DNA of 64,000 nucleotides from Flavobacterium sp. LPB0248 (GTDB taxonomy: Bacteria; Bacteroidota; Bacteroidia; Flavobacteriales; Flavobacteriaceae), in NCBI RefSeq assembly GCF_013388355.1, contig NZ_CP058246.1:3596001-3660000 (forward strand), in the 5' to 3' direction. Below, one piece after another: positions 41,701 to 50,826 of the stretch; within the stretch, counting starts at the first letter, position 1; every line of letters begins with the position of its first letter. A program made the translations under genes and the position numbers. The notes under the pieces were generated by a model. That model ran no database searches and was not told where the DNA came from. It was given only the letters and a program-made list of their open reading frames with translations.

Positions 41701-43738
41701 ACCTTTTTAAAACAACTTGTCCGTCTTTGGTCTTAAACTCTATGGTAGAGCCTCCTGATTCTATATAACTTGACGTAGAGTTTTCATCAAAAACAACGTT
41801 TTTGTATAGCATGGTAGGAGTATAATATCCTGATTTTTTTAATTTGGGTGTATATGCACTATTTTCAAGTGCAAGATCTACTGTGAACAGCTGTACTTCT
41901 TCAGATGCATTTGTTTTATAATCCATTTTTACTTCATTGCCTCCTCCCAATCTCCAGTCATAACCTGGTGCGGCCTGTTTTAGAACGCGACTAAGAGGCG
42001 AGGGTTCTAAATCTTTTTGAGAATATGGGTTTGGAGTCCCTGCATTGATGTCATAAGGGAAATGATTTTTATAATAAGTCTTGGTTGCTAAATCAACGTC
42101 AGCTGTTCTAAAAGCGCCACAGCTGTTCCCGTCTGTATAAGGTAGATATTCCTTGTCTTGTCTGCCATAATCATCATAATCAAAGTGAGTTATAATGTCA
42201 TTATTGTTAACTCCTCCCGCTCGTATCTCAATTTTCTGTTTGGATCGTCCTATACCATCATAATACGTTATGGATTCTTGTTTTTGGCTGTTAGCAAGCG
42301 CATCAACATCTGTGCTTTCTATTAAAGGAGTAGTTGTATGAACATAACTTTCTTCACTGCTAATACCATCACAATTAAAGGGCTGTAAATTAATAAAAAC
42401 ATCTACAGAAGCTGGAGAGATGCATCCCCAGTAATTTGTTACAGTGAAATTATGTACAACACCAGCTTTTAATCCACTAACGTAGGCAACGGGGCCAGAA
42501 CCGAAAACATTTCCGGGGTTTATTGTCCAACTCCCTGAGAGGCCTGTCAATGTAACACTTCCTGTTGGAGTGCTTAAGGTAGGATGTGTTATGTTGCCCA
42601 CAATGGGTGCAGTTGGAGTAACAGGTTGTGCGTTAATACTGAAATTAGTTACGGGAGATAAAATATTAAATTCAGATGTCGCCCTTATTGTATAGCTACC
42701 TTGCGGAGCAAATACTTTTGATCCTAATATGCTTACATTTGTTGATGGTGTTACGGTATAAGCGTAGGAAGAATTATAGTTTGTTATGGTAAATTGTCCC
42801 TTACTATTATTACAGTCTGGCTGAATAATATCAGACAGCACTGGAGCATCCAGTGTTGATGATTGTGCATTGATGACTACATTAGCCGAGGCATTTGAGG
42901 TACATCCGGAAGCATTTGTAACTGTAAAATTGTATGTAGTAGCAGGATTTAATCCTGTTATGGTTGTTGACCATCCTGTTCCCGAAATATTTCCTGGATT
43001 AATCACCCATGTACCAGAATCTGGAAGTCCGGTCAAAGTTACACTTCCGGTCGGAGTTGTAACAGTTGGTTGCGCAACACTTTGTATTGTTGGAGCGGGA
43101 ACGCCAATAAAATAAGAAACACTACTCGATTCATCACTCCAGTACCCATTATAACTTCTAGCTCTTAAATAATATTCAGTACCCGATGTCACTGTTATTG
43201 AAGGAGAAGAATTGGCCATGCTGGTTCCGGTTGGGCTGGTTTGCCAATACCAAGTGATGTCTTGATTGCCAGTTCTTATTTTTCCAGGAGGATCGTTTCT
43301 TTGTAGCACAACTTGATTACAACCAGAGCTTACTATTGTTGGAGTATCTGGCGTTGCTGGTGTTGGAAGAACGGTAACATTGAGTTCTGCGTAGTAAGGC
43401 TCTCCTTGTCTCTGATATAAAACATATACTTTTTCCTGACTTGGTGTCCCGTCCCAATAGACCTCTACATCAGCCTGATAGTTTTCATTTATATAAGTTA
43501 GGACTGTACCATCATCAACAATCATCCAGTTGAAATTATTGTAGGCATATGTCGAGGGAGGATAATTATCCATATAGTCTTTAAGTGAATAAGATACTAC
43601 ATCGCCATAATGAACGGTTGTGGGTCCTGTTAAGTATAACTGACCAGTTACCTGCGCCTGAATTTTGAATGGGTTAAGGATAATTATCATCACCAAAACC
43701 ATAAAAACAAACGTATTTTTTATTTTATTATATATCAT
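38771..43738 (-). CDS. RHS-repeat protein with DUF6443 domain and variable C-terminal tip
   Basis: A 1655-residue exported protein. Signal peptide/anchor (about 1-28); two or more Ig/FN3-like domains, two of which are near-identical repeats (TGSVTLTGLPDSGTWVINPG near residue 231 and TGSVTLTGLSGSWTINPGNV near 390); DUF6443-like region from about 476 (SITYYDGIGRSKQKIEIRAG); many YD/RHS repeats (FDYDQAGRLTKQ, YNIRGWLKNIND, YDANGNMKTDTN); RHS core near 1365 (LDFYDFGARNYDPSLGRWMN, then IDPLAEKSRRFSPYVYALNN); then, after DSDGM, a tip of about 240 residues rich in Gly (GGFGDIGYIGSFG). The tip is not a recognised toxin. Bacteroidota RHS proteins act as cell-surface or contact-dependent factors. The upstream gene at 43825 is its usual partner. 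Confidence 0.9.
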   Translation of the reverse strand: MIYNKIKNTFVFMVLVMIIILNPFKIQAQVTGQLYLTGPTTVHYGDVVSYSLKDYMDNYPPSTYAYNNFNWMIVDDGTVLTYINENYQADVEVYWDGTPSQEKVYVLYQRQGEPYYAELNVTVLPTPATPDTPTIVSSGCNQVVLQRNDPPGKIRTGNQDITWYWQTSPTGTSMANSSPSITVTSGTEYYLRARSYNGYWSDESSSVSYFIGVPAPTIQSVAQPTVTTPTGSVTLTGLPDSGTWVINPGNISGTGWSTTITGLNPATTYNFTVTNASGCTSNASANVVINAQSSTLDAPVLSDIIQPDCNNSKGQFTITNYNSSYAYTVTPSTNVSILGSKVFAPQGSYTIRATSEFNILSPVTNFSINAQPVTPTAPIVGNITHPTLSTPTGSVTLTGLSGSWTINPGNVFGSGPVAYVSGLKAGVVHNFTVTNYWGCISPASVDVFINLQPFNCDGISSEESYVHTTTPLIESTDVDALANSQKQESITYYDGIGRSKQKIEIRAGGVNNNDIITHFDYDDYGRQDKEYLPYTDGNSCGAFRTADVDLATKTYYKNHFPYDINAGTPNPYSQKDLEPSPLSRVLKQAAPGYDWRLGGGNEVKMDYKTNASEEVQLFTVDLALENSAYTPKLKKSGYYTPTMLYKNVVFDENSTSSYIESGGSTIEFKTKDGQVVLKRSYGIVGSETTNKRHDTYYVYDDFGNLSFVIPPKAVDLLGSINVDANLESSVVLEPGSPELNLKASNSITLKEGFHAKAGSTFSAIIDNGSQSALDNLCYQYRYDQRNRLIEKKLPGKDWEYIVYNKQDKPILTQDANLRAQNKWLFTKYDVFDRVVYTGEYKNTVKTTRASMQSFADENDTLFEQKQTANTINGTTVYYSNNAFPNVNDDNINLFTISYYDNYNFDTLPTNISSLGAITNTKGLSTGSKTRILTTDSWITNWNYYNTKSKPFYTYTKNDFLNTVAIVQSEFDFSGNIKQTASTHIRNNITTTIVDKFDYDQAGRLTKQTQAINGVTDPEIIVANTYDELGQLVNKGVGNKASQNRLQTVDYKYNIRGWLKNINDINAIGNDLFAFQINYNDSTDPTKKLFNGNISQTFWKTTNDDTSIKNYTYTYDKLNRLRNADDNLNKFNESLTYDMNGNILKLKRNGELVDGVPNINIPSHFGLMDDLTYSYDNGNKLQIVSDLGNKTHGFKDDFTGNGDDTSVDYTYDANGNMKTDTNKGITSVTYNHLNLPDEVTIQGQTIKYYYDATGVKQQKIANTFTTDYAGAFIYENNQLQFFSQPEGYVSNNSGTFDYIYQYKDHLGNVRLSYDKDLVIQEENNYYPFGLKHKGYNAVTNITKGNRVAQKYKYNGKELQDELGLDFYDFGARNYDPSLGRWMNIDPLAEKSRRFSPYVYALNNPVFFIDSDGMEASPPDWYVNTTTQEVQWFEGNGKVDGYTHIGPSAFQDNGNGTTTIYNDGGTKDTAINLEGVTLDKYTRWEGTYFDRSNYGRGENPYSPYIPDAIGISLSVTVNTGILGSFGGTIGGAIDVHNDVEGYVGGFGDIGYIGSFGIPKISFGLSINLHDSYIGNDNSVLANSIPGGVLQNLGGTSKTYSGGLGLTGGYSYSSNERATEKSDYGVETKSIGLGLGINAQKGMSRSWTFTEIYNNMKK

Positions 43739-43824
43739 AATTAAAAGTTTAAATTTTACGATAGCATTAACTATTTGCTTACAATGTCTGTCAGCAATGA
43801 GATGCTAAATTTGTACGATAATTT

Positions 43825-46800
43825 TTAGTTTGTGAAATGGTATTTATTGGCAGAAAGAATTTTCTTGTCATTATCCTTTACCTGCTTTAACCTTCCATAA
43901 GTATCATACTCATAGTAAGTAGTAAATTCTTTAGGATCGGTGATACTTGTAATTCCTATTAAAGAATCATAGGTATAGGTTGTAACCATAGCATCGGGGA
44001 AACCAGCTCTCAAAAAATTTAATTTTTCGATTAAATTACTTTCTGTAGTAGCATTGATTTCTCCAAGTGAGGCAGAAACAGCATTGTTTATAAGAGTTTG
44101 CTGGGCAGAAGATATACTGTTGGATTGTCCACTTACAAAGCTCGCGTTTTCAATTTTAGCAATAAGATATTTTTTATCATATCCCCAGATGTAGCATACA
44201 GACGCTTTTCCTTTTGGAGTAATTTGTGTTGGATTTCCTTTATCATCATAAAGATCATAAGTGACTTCAGGATTTGAACTGTAATGAGAATCTTTCGTTG
44301 CTCCATTAAAAGTTGCAAATTGTGATAAAGGTATTGGCGTGTTTAATTGGGTGATGTAATTTTGTTCTGGAACAAAATTTTCATCGCTTTTTTTGTAAGT
44401 AAGTATAGTGCTGTTAATTATTTTATTATTTTTTAACGCTGTTTTTTCAATTAAAGGAGAAAGAACATTGGCATTTGTCATTTGATTGTAAATCCCTGTA
44501 TTGATATTAAAAGGATAAAGAAATTTTTGTACAAGATTTTCTTCTCTGGAATTTGAAGAAGCAGATTGTCTCATAAATGACGGTTTATTTACATCATATT
44601 CGTTATTAACAGTCTGTACAATGCTTGTTCCATCATCAAAAAATAATTCTTCTGTTGTAGTTTTTAAATTTTCTATGCCACTAGTATATTTTTGTGTTTT
44701 ATAGCCAAAATAAGCAGCTGGATTATTTTTTATTCGTTCTAATTCTTCTTTAGCAATTGCCATTGATTCATTTTTATATCTGTCTTTGTCTTGGTTAGCC
44801 TCCATTCCATAAAAAGTCTTATATTTAAAAATCGACGTGTCGTAAATTTCGTCGACGATATAATCCTGATAGTCGTAGTCAGTTTTTCTAACTTTTACGT
44901 AAGTGTTATTGCTTCCCTTTTTGTACTCAATTTTTTGACTTAAATTATTCCCAGACCAAAAATTAGATGGATCGATGGCTAATTTGTTTCTTTGAAAGGA
45001 GAAATTGCGGTTATCAAAGATGTACTCCTGGACCTGAGGGATATTGTTTGAATAGTAATTTTCAATTTTGCCTATATTATTGGATGAGTCACCTATATAT
45101 TCGGTAACCTTATTATAGTATACTAGCTTGTTTAAAAAAGTATAATAACGAGAAGGGAAATAGCCATTAAAAGTTCTGGTTTTGTAGGTAACATTAGCTG
45201 ATTGATTTCTAAAAGATGGAGTACCATGAGCACCACCAAAAATTAGGTAATTGTCTATAACGTTCCAATCAGTAGCGGTTTCCTCCATTTCATTTTTGAA
45301 ATATCGATCAGGGTAAAGGTAACTAGGTATTTGACCTATTCCGTCTTCATTTAAACCATATGTATACTCTTTTTTCTTTATTTCGGTACCATTTTTATCT
45401 TTTTCCGTTACGGTTTTAATCCTTAGTCCGCCACATTCTTTAACAGGGTTTCCGCCATCATTATACAAGGCCATAATTTTATTGCCTTCATATTCAAATT
45501 CGCTTTTTCCTCCTGTTGGATAGGTGATTGTTTTTAACATTCCAATTTTCATATCTTCAGGATTACTAAAACGACTACCATATCCGCCTATTTCGTTCTT
45601 AAAATAAAGAGTTGAAGATCCTCCGATGCAACTACCTATAGGAGTAGTAAATGCAATATTTACAGTGTCTTTTGAAATTAAATTTTCAAGTTGCGAATTA
45701 TAATAGCCCCAATAATCACCACTATTGGTTAATTTTGTAGCATGTGGAAGTTTATTCAAATTATAATAGTCAAATTTATATTTTTCTATTATCTGATCAT
45801 TTTTGTCTTTTATTTCAAAAGAATTTAAATAACTTGGCTTTGGCAGTTCATAAATGCTTTCCCTGCCAGGACTAATAATGTCAAACTTTACTTTTTTTAA
45901 AATTTCAGTATTGTTTTTAATTTCGATATTATTTAACAGAAGGTCATTGATATCTGGAGCATTTTGCGAATAGTTTAGATTAATGGTTAAATCGTTGTAT
46001 GTTATTTTTGATAAGATACAAGCCTGTTTATTGCCATATGGTGGCATGTTGTAATTTTTTACAAAATAATTTCGATGCAGGTCCCAGCCAATAAGATCGT
46101 ATAAGACAGAATTACTGCATATGTTCAAATCATTTGAAAAATAATTCACTGCAGTGGTTAGCTGGTCATTGATAATAAGCGGGGGCAAAGGACTATTTCC
46201 ATTTATAACTGTTTTGGTATATTCAAATTTGATGACATCCTTTTTGTTTGGAGCCGTAATTGAATTTAGAACCCAGCAATTGATAGCATAATCTTCTTGA
46301 TCCAGTTCATAATATTTATAAGAATCACTTGAATTTTTTTTACCAAATACATATATATATCCTGAATCATCAGTGAGTTCTATAGAGGTTGTATATGAAT
46401 GAACGCCAATGAGATTTTCGGTAGTAATATTAATTTTATAAGGTTGGTAGGGCATAAAGGCAGCAGTTTTATTGCCATTTAAATCCTTTAATATAAATTT
46501 TCCGTTTTTTCCATTAGGTAAATAAAAGGTAAAAATATCGTATTCAGTATCGTCATATTTACCTTGAACACCAGGCATGCCTATTGGCCATAAATCTTGG
46601 ACCTGAGTACCTTGAAAAATCAAATTATTATTAAGATAATCATTATCATTGCTGCCTCCATATAAAGTCATCCAATCTGGGATATACCATTCTCCATTAA
46701 TACCCTGTTTGTGATCATTTCTTTCATCAGCATAACCTCTAACTTCACGACTAATGAAACCGCCTATATTCATAACCCACTTAAGGCCTAAAACTCCATT

Positions 46801-47067
46801 TTCGGTAACATTCGCTTTGAGACCCGAAGCATGGAATTTTAGGTTTAAGGGAATTTTAATGTCTCCAAAATTGATTTCATAAAGTGGCAACGAAACATCT
46901 ACTAAACCACTTGCTAAATCGACTGGATAATCGGCAAATTGTTTTAAAAGATGGACTTGAGGAGATTTTATTTTTTCAAGTGTAGAATTTTGTGGATCTG
47001 TAAATTGACTTTGTGAAAAACTTTCTACTGATAATAAGCCGATAAAAAAAAGTAAAATTTTGGTCAT
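43825..47067 (-). CDS. Large secreted partner protein of the RHS gene (RHS-like YD repeats at the end)
   Basis: A 1080-residue exported protein (signal peptide MTKILLFFIGLLSVESFSQS). The first part FADYPVDLASGLVDVSLPLY, then IPLNLKFHASGLKANVTENG resembles the SpvB/TcaC-like N-terminal segment common before RHS proteins. The long body has no named domain that I recognise. The end has RHS-like repeats (PEVTYDLYDDKGNPTQITPK, FTTYYEYDTYGRLKQVKDND). It is 86 bp upstream of the RHS gene and in the same operon. In several Flavobacterium-like genomes this kind of gene pairs with a DUF6443/RHS gene; here the pair is intact. Its role in assembly or secretion is inferred. Confidence 0.8.
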   Translation of the reverse strand: MTKILLFFIGLLSVESFSQSQFTDPQNSTLEKIKSPQVHLLKQFADYPVDLASGLVDVSLPLYEINFGDIKIPLNLKFHASGLKANVTENGVLGLKWVMNIGGFISREVRGYADERNDHKQGINGEWYIPDWMTLYGGSNDNDYLNNNLIFQGTQVQDLWPIGMPGVQGKYDDTEYDIFTFYLPNGKNGKFILKDLNGNKTAAFMPYQPYKINITTENLIGVHSYTTSIELTDDSGYIYVFGKKNSSDSYKYYELDQEDYAINCWVLNSITAPNKKDVIKFEYTKTVINGNSPLPPLIINDQLTTAVNYFSNDLNICSNSVLYDLIGWDLHRNYFVKNYNMPPYGNKQACILSKITYNDLTINLNYSQNAPDINDLLLNNIEIKNNTEILKKVKFDIISPGRESIYELPKPSYLNSFEIKDKNDQIIEKYKFDYYNLNKLPHATKLTNSGDYWGYYNSQLENLISKDTVNIAFTTPIGSCIGGSSTLYFKNEIGGYGSRFSNPEDMKIGMLKTITYPTGGKSEFEYEGNKIMALYNDGGNPVKECGGLRIKTVTEKDKNGTEIKKKEYTYGLNEDGIGQIPSYLYPDRYFKNEMEETATDWNVIDNYLIFGGAHGTPSFRNQSANVTYKTRTFNGYFPSRYYTFLNKLVYYNKVTEYIGDSSNNIGKIENYYSNNIPQVQEYIFDNRNFSFQRNKLAIDPSNFWSGNNLSQKIEYKKGSNNTYVKVRKTDYDYQDYIVDEIYDTSIFKYKTFYGMEANQDKDRYKNESMAIAKEELERIKNNPAAYFGYKTQKYTSGIENLKTTTEELFFDDGTSIVQTVNNEYDVNKPSFMRQSASSNSREENLVQKFLYPFNINTGIYNQMTNANVLSPLIEKTALKNNKIINSTILTYKKSDENFVPEQNYITQLNTPIPLSQFATFNGATKDSHYSSNPEVTYDLYDDKGNPTQITPKGKASVCYIWGYDKKYLIAKIENASFVSGQSNSISSAQQTLINNAVSASLGEINATTESNLIEKLNFLRAGFPDAMVTTYTYDSLIGITSITDPKEFTTYYEYDTYGRLKQVKDNDKKILSANKYHFTN

Positions 47068-47651
47068 AATTTTGGTAATTGAGATAGTGTATTTTGATAG
47101 TTAGAATTGAAAAAATTATTTTAAATTATAAAGGAGTAAGCTGTAATTAACCATTTATAAAAGAAATTGGAGAACAATAAAATATTCGTGATAGCGAGAT
47201 AGCGGTAACAAAAGTTTCCATATTGCAAAAACATCTTTTTTCTTGTTAATTTTTGCTAAAATAATAATTAAAATTTATCGTACAAGAAATTACAGGTGTG
47301 TTTTTTACAATTGTTTTTTGTTTAATTATAATAGAAAAAACCAGGTATTTGTAAGTGGTTGATTTTTAGTCGTTTGTTTTGAAGACGCTATTTTTTAAAG
47401 TAAAAATAAATTTAAAATAAGTCAATTGATAAGATTGTTATTTAAGTTTTTTGAATTTGGTTTGATGGTAATAAAGCAAGGAAAGTAACAATATTATACC
47501 TAGTAGCACAAAACTGATAAGTATTTGATGGGTTATTTTGACCAATCAAAAGACAGTAGTTTACCTCTGCATTAGAGAAACTTTTTAACTTTATAGTTTT
47601 CATTTTTTGATGAAAAACGAATTAACTATTGAAACCAAAATGATTTTTATT
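47068..47651. other. Intergenic region between RHS operon and GH2 gene
   Basis: About 580 bp separating two divergent units; both leaders must lie here. A short imperfect direct repeat (CGCTATCT / CGCTATCA on the minus strand near 47190) is visible, but no exact TANNTTTG box was found for either gene. The plus ORF of the GH2 gene is open from 47607; its first plausible signal-peptide start is at 47652. Nothing else coding was recognised. Confidence 0.4.
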
Positions 47652-49454
47652 ATGAAGAAAATTGCAATGCTGTGCGGTGCTTTTTTGCTGATGGGAAAAG
47701 CTATGGCGCAGGAAATTCCACTACTATCCAATATTTCAGCTCGAAACAATATTACTTTAAATGGAAAATGGAGATATATTGTAGATCCTCTCGAAAATGG
47801 ATATTATAACTACCGTTTAGAGCCTTTTAAAGACAATGGCTTTTTCGAAAATAAAAAATGGAACACTACAGAACTGAGCGAATATAATTTTGCGACCTCA
47901 GCGGTTATGGATATTCCGTCTGATTGGAATTCGAAAGATCAAAGATTGTTTTTTTACGAAGGGACGGTATGGTTTCAGAAAGACTTTAGTTATAAGAAAG
48001 ATGCAAAAACTAAAGGAATTCTTCATTTCGGGGCAGTCAATTATGATGCAAAAGTCTATGTAAACGGAAAATTGGCGGGAACACACATTGGCGGTTATAC
48101 TCCTTTCAATTTTGATGTAACCCATTTATTAGTTGATGGAAACAACTTCGTAGTAGTAAAAGTCGATAACAAACGCCATAAAGACAATGTTCCAACGGTA
48201 AACATGGATTGGTGGAATTACGGCGGTATTACAAGAGACGTAACTTTGGCTCAGGTTCCGAATATGTATATCGAAGATTATTTGGTTCAATTGGATAAAA
48301 AAGAAAAAGGAAAAATTTCGGGTTGGATAAAACTAAACAGCGAATCGGCAAATCAAACGGTTTCGGTTTCCATTCCAGAATTGAAAATTAAAAAAAGCGT
48401 TACGACTGATGCTAAGGGAATTGCCTCTTTTGAAATTAAAGCCAATCCTGTTTTATGGACGCCTGAAAAGCCAAAATTATATGATGTTACGATTTCTAAA
48501 GCAGATGAAAATATTACTGATAAAATTGGTTTTAGAACCATTGAAACGAAAGGCAAGGAAATTCTCTTAAACGGAAAAAAAGTCTTTTTACGCGGAATCA
48601 GTATTCATGAAGAAGCGCCTTTTAGATCTGGAAGAGCTTGGTCTGAAGAAGATGCGATTACATTACTGACTTGGGCAAAAGAATTGGGCTGTAATTATGT
48701 TCGATTGGCGCATTATCCGCACAACGAAAACATGGTTAAACAAGCCGAAAAAATGGGATTAATGATCTGGTCTGAAGTTCCAGTTTATTGGACCATTTCA
48801 TGGACAAATCCAGATACGTATGCCAATGCCGAACATCAGTTGCACGATATGATTTACAGAGATAAAAACCGTTGCGGAATTGTAATTTGGTCAATTGCCA
48901 ATGAAACGCCTCATGGAGATGATAGAGATATCTTTTTAAGCAAATTAGCAAAATACGCACGCACACAAGATAATTCTCGTTTAATCAGTATGGCGATGGA
49001 AGTTACTTCGAGTTCCAATAATATCAATACACTTCATGATAATATGAATGAATATGTTGATATTGTAAGTTTCAATCAATATTTGGGCTGGTATAGAGGA
49101 ACCAACGAATCTTGTAAAGACATGCAGTGGGTAATTCCGTACAACAAGCCCGTTATTATAAGTGAGTTTGGTGGCGAAGCTTTGCAAGGTTTACACGGCG
49201 ATAAAAAAGAACGCTGGAACGAAGAATATCAGGAAGAATTATACATTCAAAACACACAAATGTTTAATAGAATTGAAGGTTTGGCTGGAGTTTCGCCTTG
49301 GATTCTCGTTGACTTTAGATCACCAAGAAGACAGCTGGCAGATATTCAAGATTTCTTTAATCGCAAAGGTTTAATCTCGAGCAACGGAATTAAAAAGAAA
49401 GCTTTTTATGTCATGAAAGATTGGTACAAGCAGAAAGAAGAAGAATATAAGTAA
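47652..49454 (+). CDS. Glycoside hydrolase family 2 (beta-glucuronidase-like)
   Basis: A 600-residue exported enzyme starting MKKIAMLCGAFLLMGKAMAQ, a good signal peptide; ATGs upstream in frame (47610) would give a longer non-signal N-terminus. The jelly-roll sugar-binding domain contains GAVNYDAKVYVNGKLAGTHI and the beta-sandwich follows. The TIM barrel has GISIHEEAPFRSGRAW, the acid/base in WSIANE (E418) and the nucleophile in IISEFGGEA (E505). These fit GH2 with closest resemblance to short beta-glucuronidases; galactosidase or mannosidase activity cannot be excluded. It is not in a SusC/D operon. Confidence 0.88.
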   Translation: MKKIAMLCGAFLLMGKAMAQEIPLLSNISARNNITLNGKWRYIVDPLENGYYNYRLEPFKDNGFFENKKWNTTELSEYNFATSAVMDIPSDWNSKDQRLFFYEGTVWFQKDFSYKKDAKTKGILHFGAVNYDAKVYVNGKLAGTHIGGYTPFNFDVTHLLVDGNNFVVVKVDNKRHKDNVPTVNMDWWNYGGITRDVTLAQVPNMYIEDYLVQLDKKEKGKISGWIKLNSESANQTVSVSIPELKIKKSVTTDAKGIASFEIKANPVLWTPEKPKLYDVTISKADENITDKIGFRTIETKGKEILLNGKKVFLRGISIHEEAPFRSGRAWSEEDAITLLTWAKELGCNYVRLAHYPHNENMVKQAEKMGLMIWSEVPVYWTISWTNPDTYANAEHQLHDMIYRDKNRCGIVIWSIANETPHGDDRDIFLSKLAKYARTQDNSRLISMAMEVTSSSNNINTLHDNMNEYVDIVSFNQYLGWYRGTNESCKDMQWVIPYNKPVIISEFGGEALQGLHGDKKERWNEEYQEELYIQNTQMFNRIEGLAGVSPWILVDFRSPRRQLADIQDFFNRKGLISSNGIKKKAFYVMKDWYKQKEEEYK

Positions 49455-49469
49455 GTTTAAGAAAAGAGA

Positions 49470-49505
49470 AAACCTTCAAAGTCATTTTTGATTTTAGAGG
49501 TTTTT
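49470..49505 (+). terminator. Partly decayed terminator after the GH2 gene
   Basis: AACCTTCAAA...TTTTAGAGGTT: the right arm differs from a perfect mirror by a swapped base pair. The sequence (CCTTCAAAGTCATTTTTGAT) is nearly identical to the terminator after the XRE gene (50108-50143), so it looks like a copy of it. Confidence 0.6.
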
Positions 49506-49648
49506 GAATTACTTTTTTGTCTGAAAAGTTGTATTTTTGATGCGATGAAAAAATAAGATATCTAAGTGGTCTGTAAAAGATTGTTTGGTATGAAACAAGA
49601 CAAATTATGTAGTTTACATATTTCGTATTTATTTTAAGTCGTAATTAT

Positions 49649-49656
49649 TATCTTTG
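49649..49656 (+). promoter_or_regulatory. -7 promoter box abutting the XRE start codon
   Basis: TATCTTTG matches TANNTTTG exactly and ends 4 bp before the ATG at 49661. Transcription from it would begin at or near the start codon, giving a leaderless or nearly leaderless mRNA. Confidence 0.6.
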
Positions 49657-49660
49657 AATT

Positions 49661-50080
49661 ATGAGCACATTAACCAAACCAAATCACATCGGGAGAAAAA
49701 TTAGCCGCATTCGTGAGCTAAAAGACATGAAACAAGAAGCATTGGCAATTGCTTTGGGAATAAGCCAGCAAGCGGTTTCAAATATCGAAAATAGTGAAAC
49801 TGTTGATGAACAAAAATTAATCGAAATTGCAAAAGCTTTAGATGTAACTGTTGAAGCTATCAAGAATTTTTCGGAGGAAGCTGTATTCAATTATTTCAAT
49901 AATTTTTACGATAATAGTCAAGGAAGTGTCGGAAATCATGATGGAAACCATCATTGCACATTTAATCCATTAGATAAATTAATAGAATCTGTTGAAGAAA
50001 ATAAAAAGCTTTACGAACGTCTTCTGCAAGCTGAAAAAGATAAAATCGAATATTTAGAAAAACTATTGAAAGAAAAATAG
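49661..50080 (+). CDS. XRE-family transcriptional regulator with C-terminal coiled coil
   Basis: A 139-residue protein. Residues about 10-68 form a Cro/C1-type helix-turn-helix (IGRKISRIRELKDMKQEALA, LGISQQAVSNIENSE). The middle has a His/Asn-rich linker (VGNHDGNHHCTFN), and the C-terminal 45 residues (ESVEENKKLYERLLQAEKDK) form a coiled coil for dimerisation. Such short XRE proteins with a coiled tail are common in Bacteroidota, including mobile regions. Target genes are unknown. The gene is bracketed by two copies of the same terminator sequence. Confidence 0.88.
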   Translation: MSTLTKPNHIGRKISRIRELKDMKQEALAIALGISQQAVSNIENSETVDEQKLIEIAKALDVTVEAIKNFSEEAVFNYFNNFYDNSQGSVGNHDGNHHCTFNPLDKLIESVEENKKLYERLLQAEKDKIEYLEKLLKEK

Positions 50081-50107
50081 TTTTTGCATAAAAACTTAAA
50101 TAGAGAT

Positions 50108-50143
50108 AACCTTCAAAGTCATTTTGATTTTGAAGGTTTTTTT
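50108..50143 (+). terminator. Terminator after the XRE gene
   Basis: AACCTTCAAA / TTTGAAGGTT perfect stem with an 11-nt loop and T-run. Related to 49470-49505. Confidence 0.88.
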
Positions 50144-50185
50144 GTGTTTTTTATGTAATTTTATTTGAAAAAATAGAAGATTTTA

Positions 50186-50815
50186 ATGGAACTAGAAATT
50201 ATCATAAGATTGCTTTTAGCAGCATTTTGGGGAGCATTAATTGGTGCTGAAAGAGAATATAGAGGAAAAGCCGCTGGACTTCGAACTACAATAATGATTT
50301 CTGTTGGAGCTTGTTTCTTTACCTTAATGTCCCAATGGATCGGAGGAGCGGGAAATCCAGACCGTATAGCTTCTAATATTGTTACCGGTTTAGGTTTTCT
50401 TTGTGCAGGAGTAATCTTTAGATCAGACAATCATGTTTCGGGCATTACAACGGCAGCGACAATATGGTCGGTTGCGGCGGTTAGTATGGGAGTAGGAGCG
50501 GGTTATTACTTTGCTTCGGCTTGTGCGGCACTTATGATTCTTATAATTCTAACGATGCTAACTGTTCTTCAGGATAAAATTGATTTAGTTAATGAACATA
50601 AAACCCTTCGAATAACCTTCAAGCGGTCAGATGCAGGTCATGCAAGGTGTAAAGAGCTTTTCGCCACTTATGGTATAAAAGCTAAACTGTTGGTGCAACA
50701 TCGTACTGTAGATCATATTATTTTAGAGTGGCAGATACATGGTTCTAAACATACTATAGAATCTTTGTACGCTGCGCTTTTGCAAGACCCAATTTTTGAA
50801 GAATTAGTTTTATAA
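50186..50815 (+). CDS. MgtC/SapB-family inner-membrane protein
   Basis: A 209-residue protein with four or five membrane helices in the first 130 residues and a soluble C-terminal ACT-like domain. LIGAEREYRGKAAGLRTTIM, LGFLCAGVIF and VSGITTAATIWSVAAVSMGV are the conserved MgtC/SapB motifs. MgtC promotes survival at low magnesium and modulates F-ATPase in Salmonella, but for this subfamily the role is unproven. It precedes the GNAT gene by 11 bp and may be co-transcribed. Confidence 0.9.
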   Translation: MELEIIIRLLLAAFWGALIGAEREYRGKAAGLRTTIMISVGACFFTLMSQWIGGAGNPDRIASNIVTGLGFLCAGVIFRSDNHVSGITTAATIWSVAAVSMGVGAGYYFASACAALMILIILTMLTVLQDKIDLVNEHKTLRITFKRSDAGHARCKELFATYGIKAKLLVQHRTVDHIILEWQIHGSKHTIESLYAALLQDPIFEELVL

Positions 50816-50826
50816 AAATAAGAATA

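Noticed and set aside
42520..43040. Two near-identical blocks in the RHS gene as inserted DNA repeats
   Set aside because: They encode repeated Ig/FN3-like domains in frame, a normal feature of such surface proteins.
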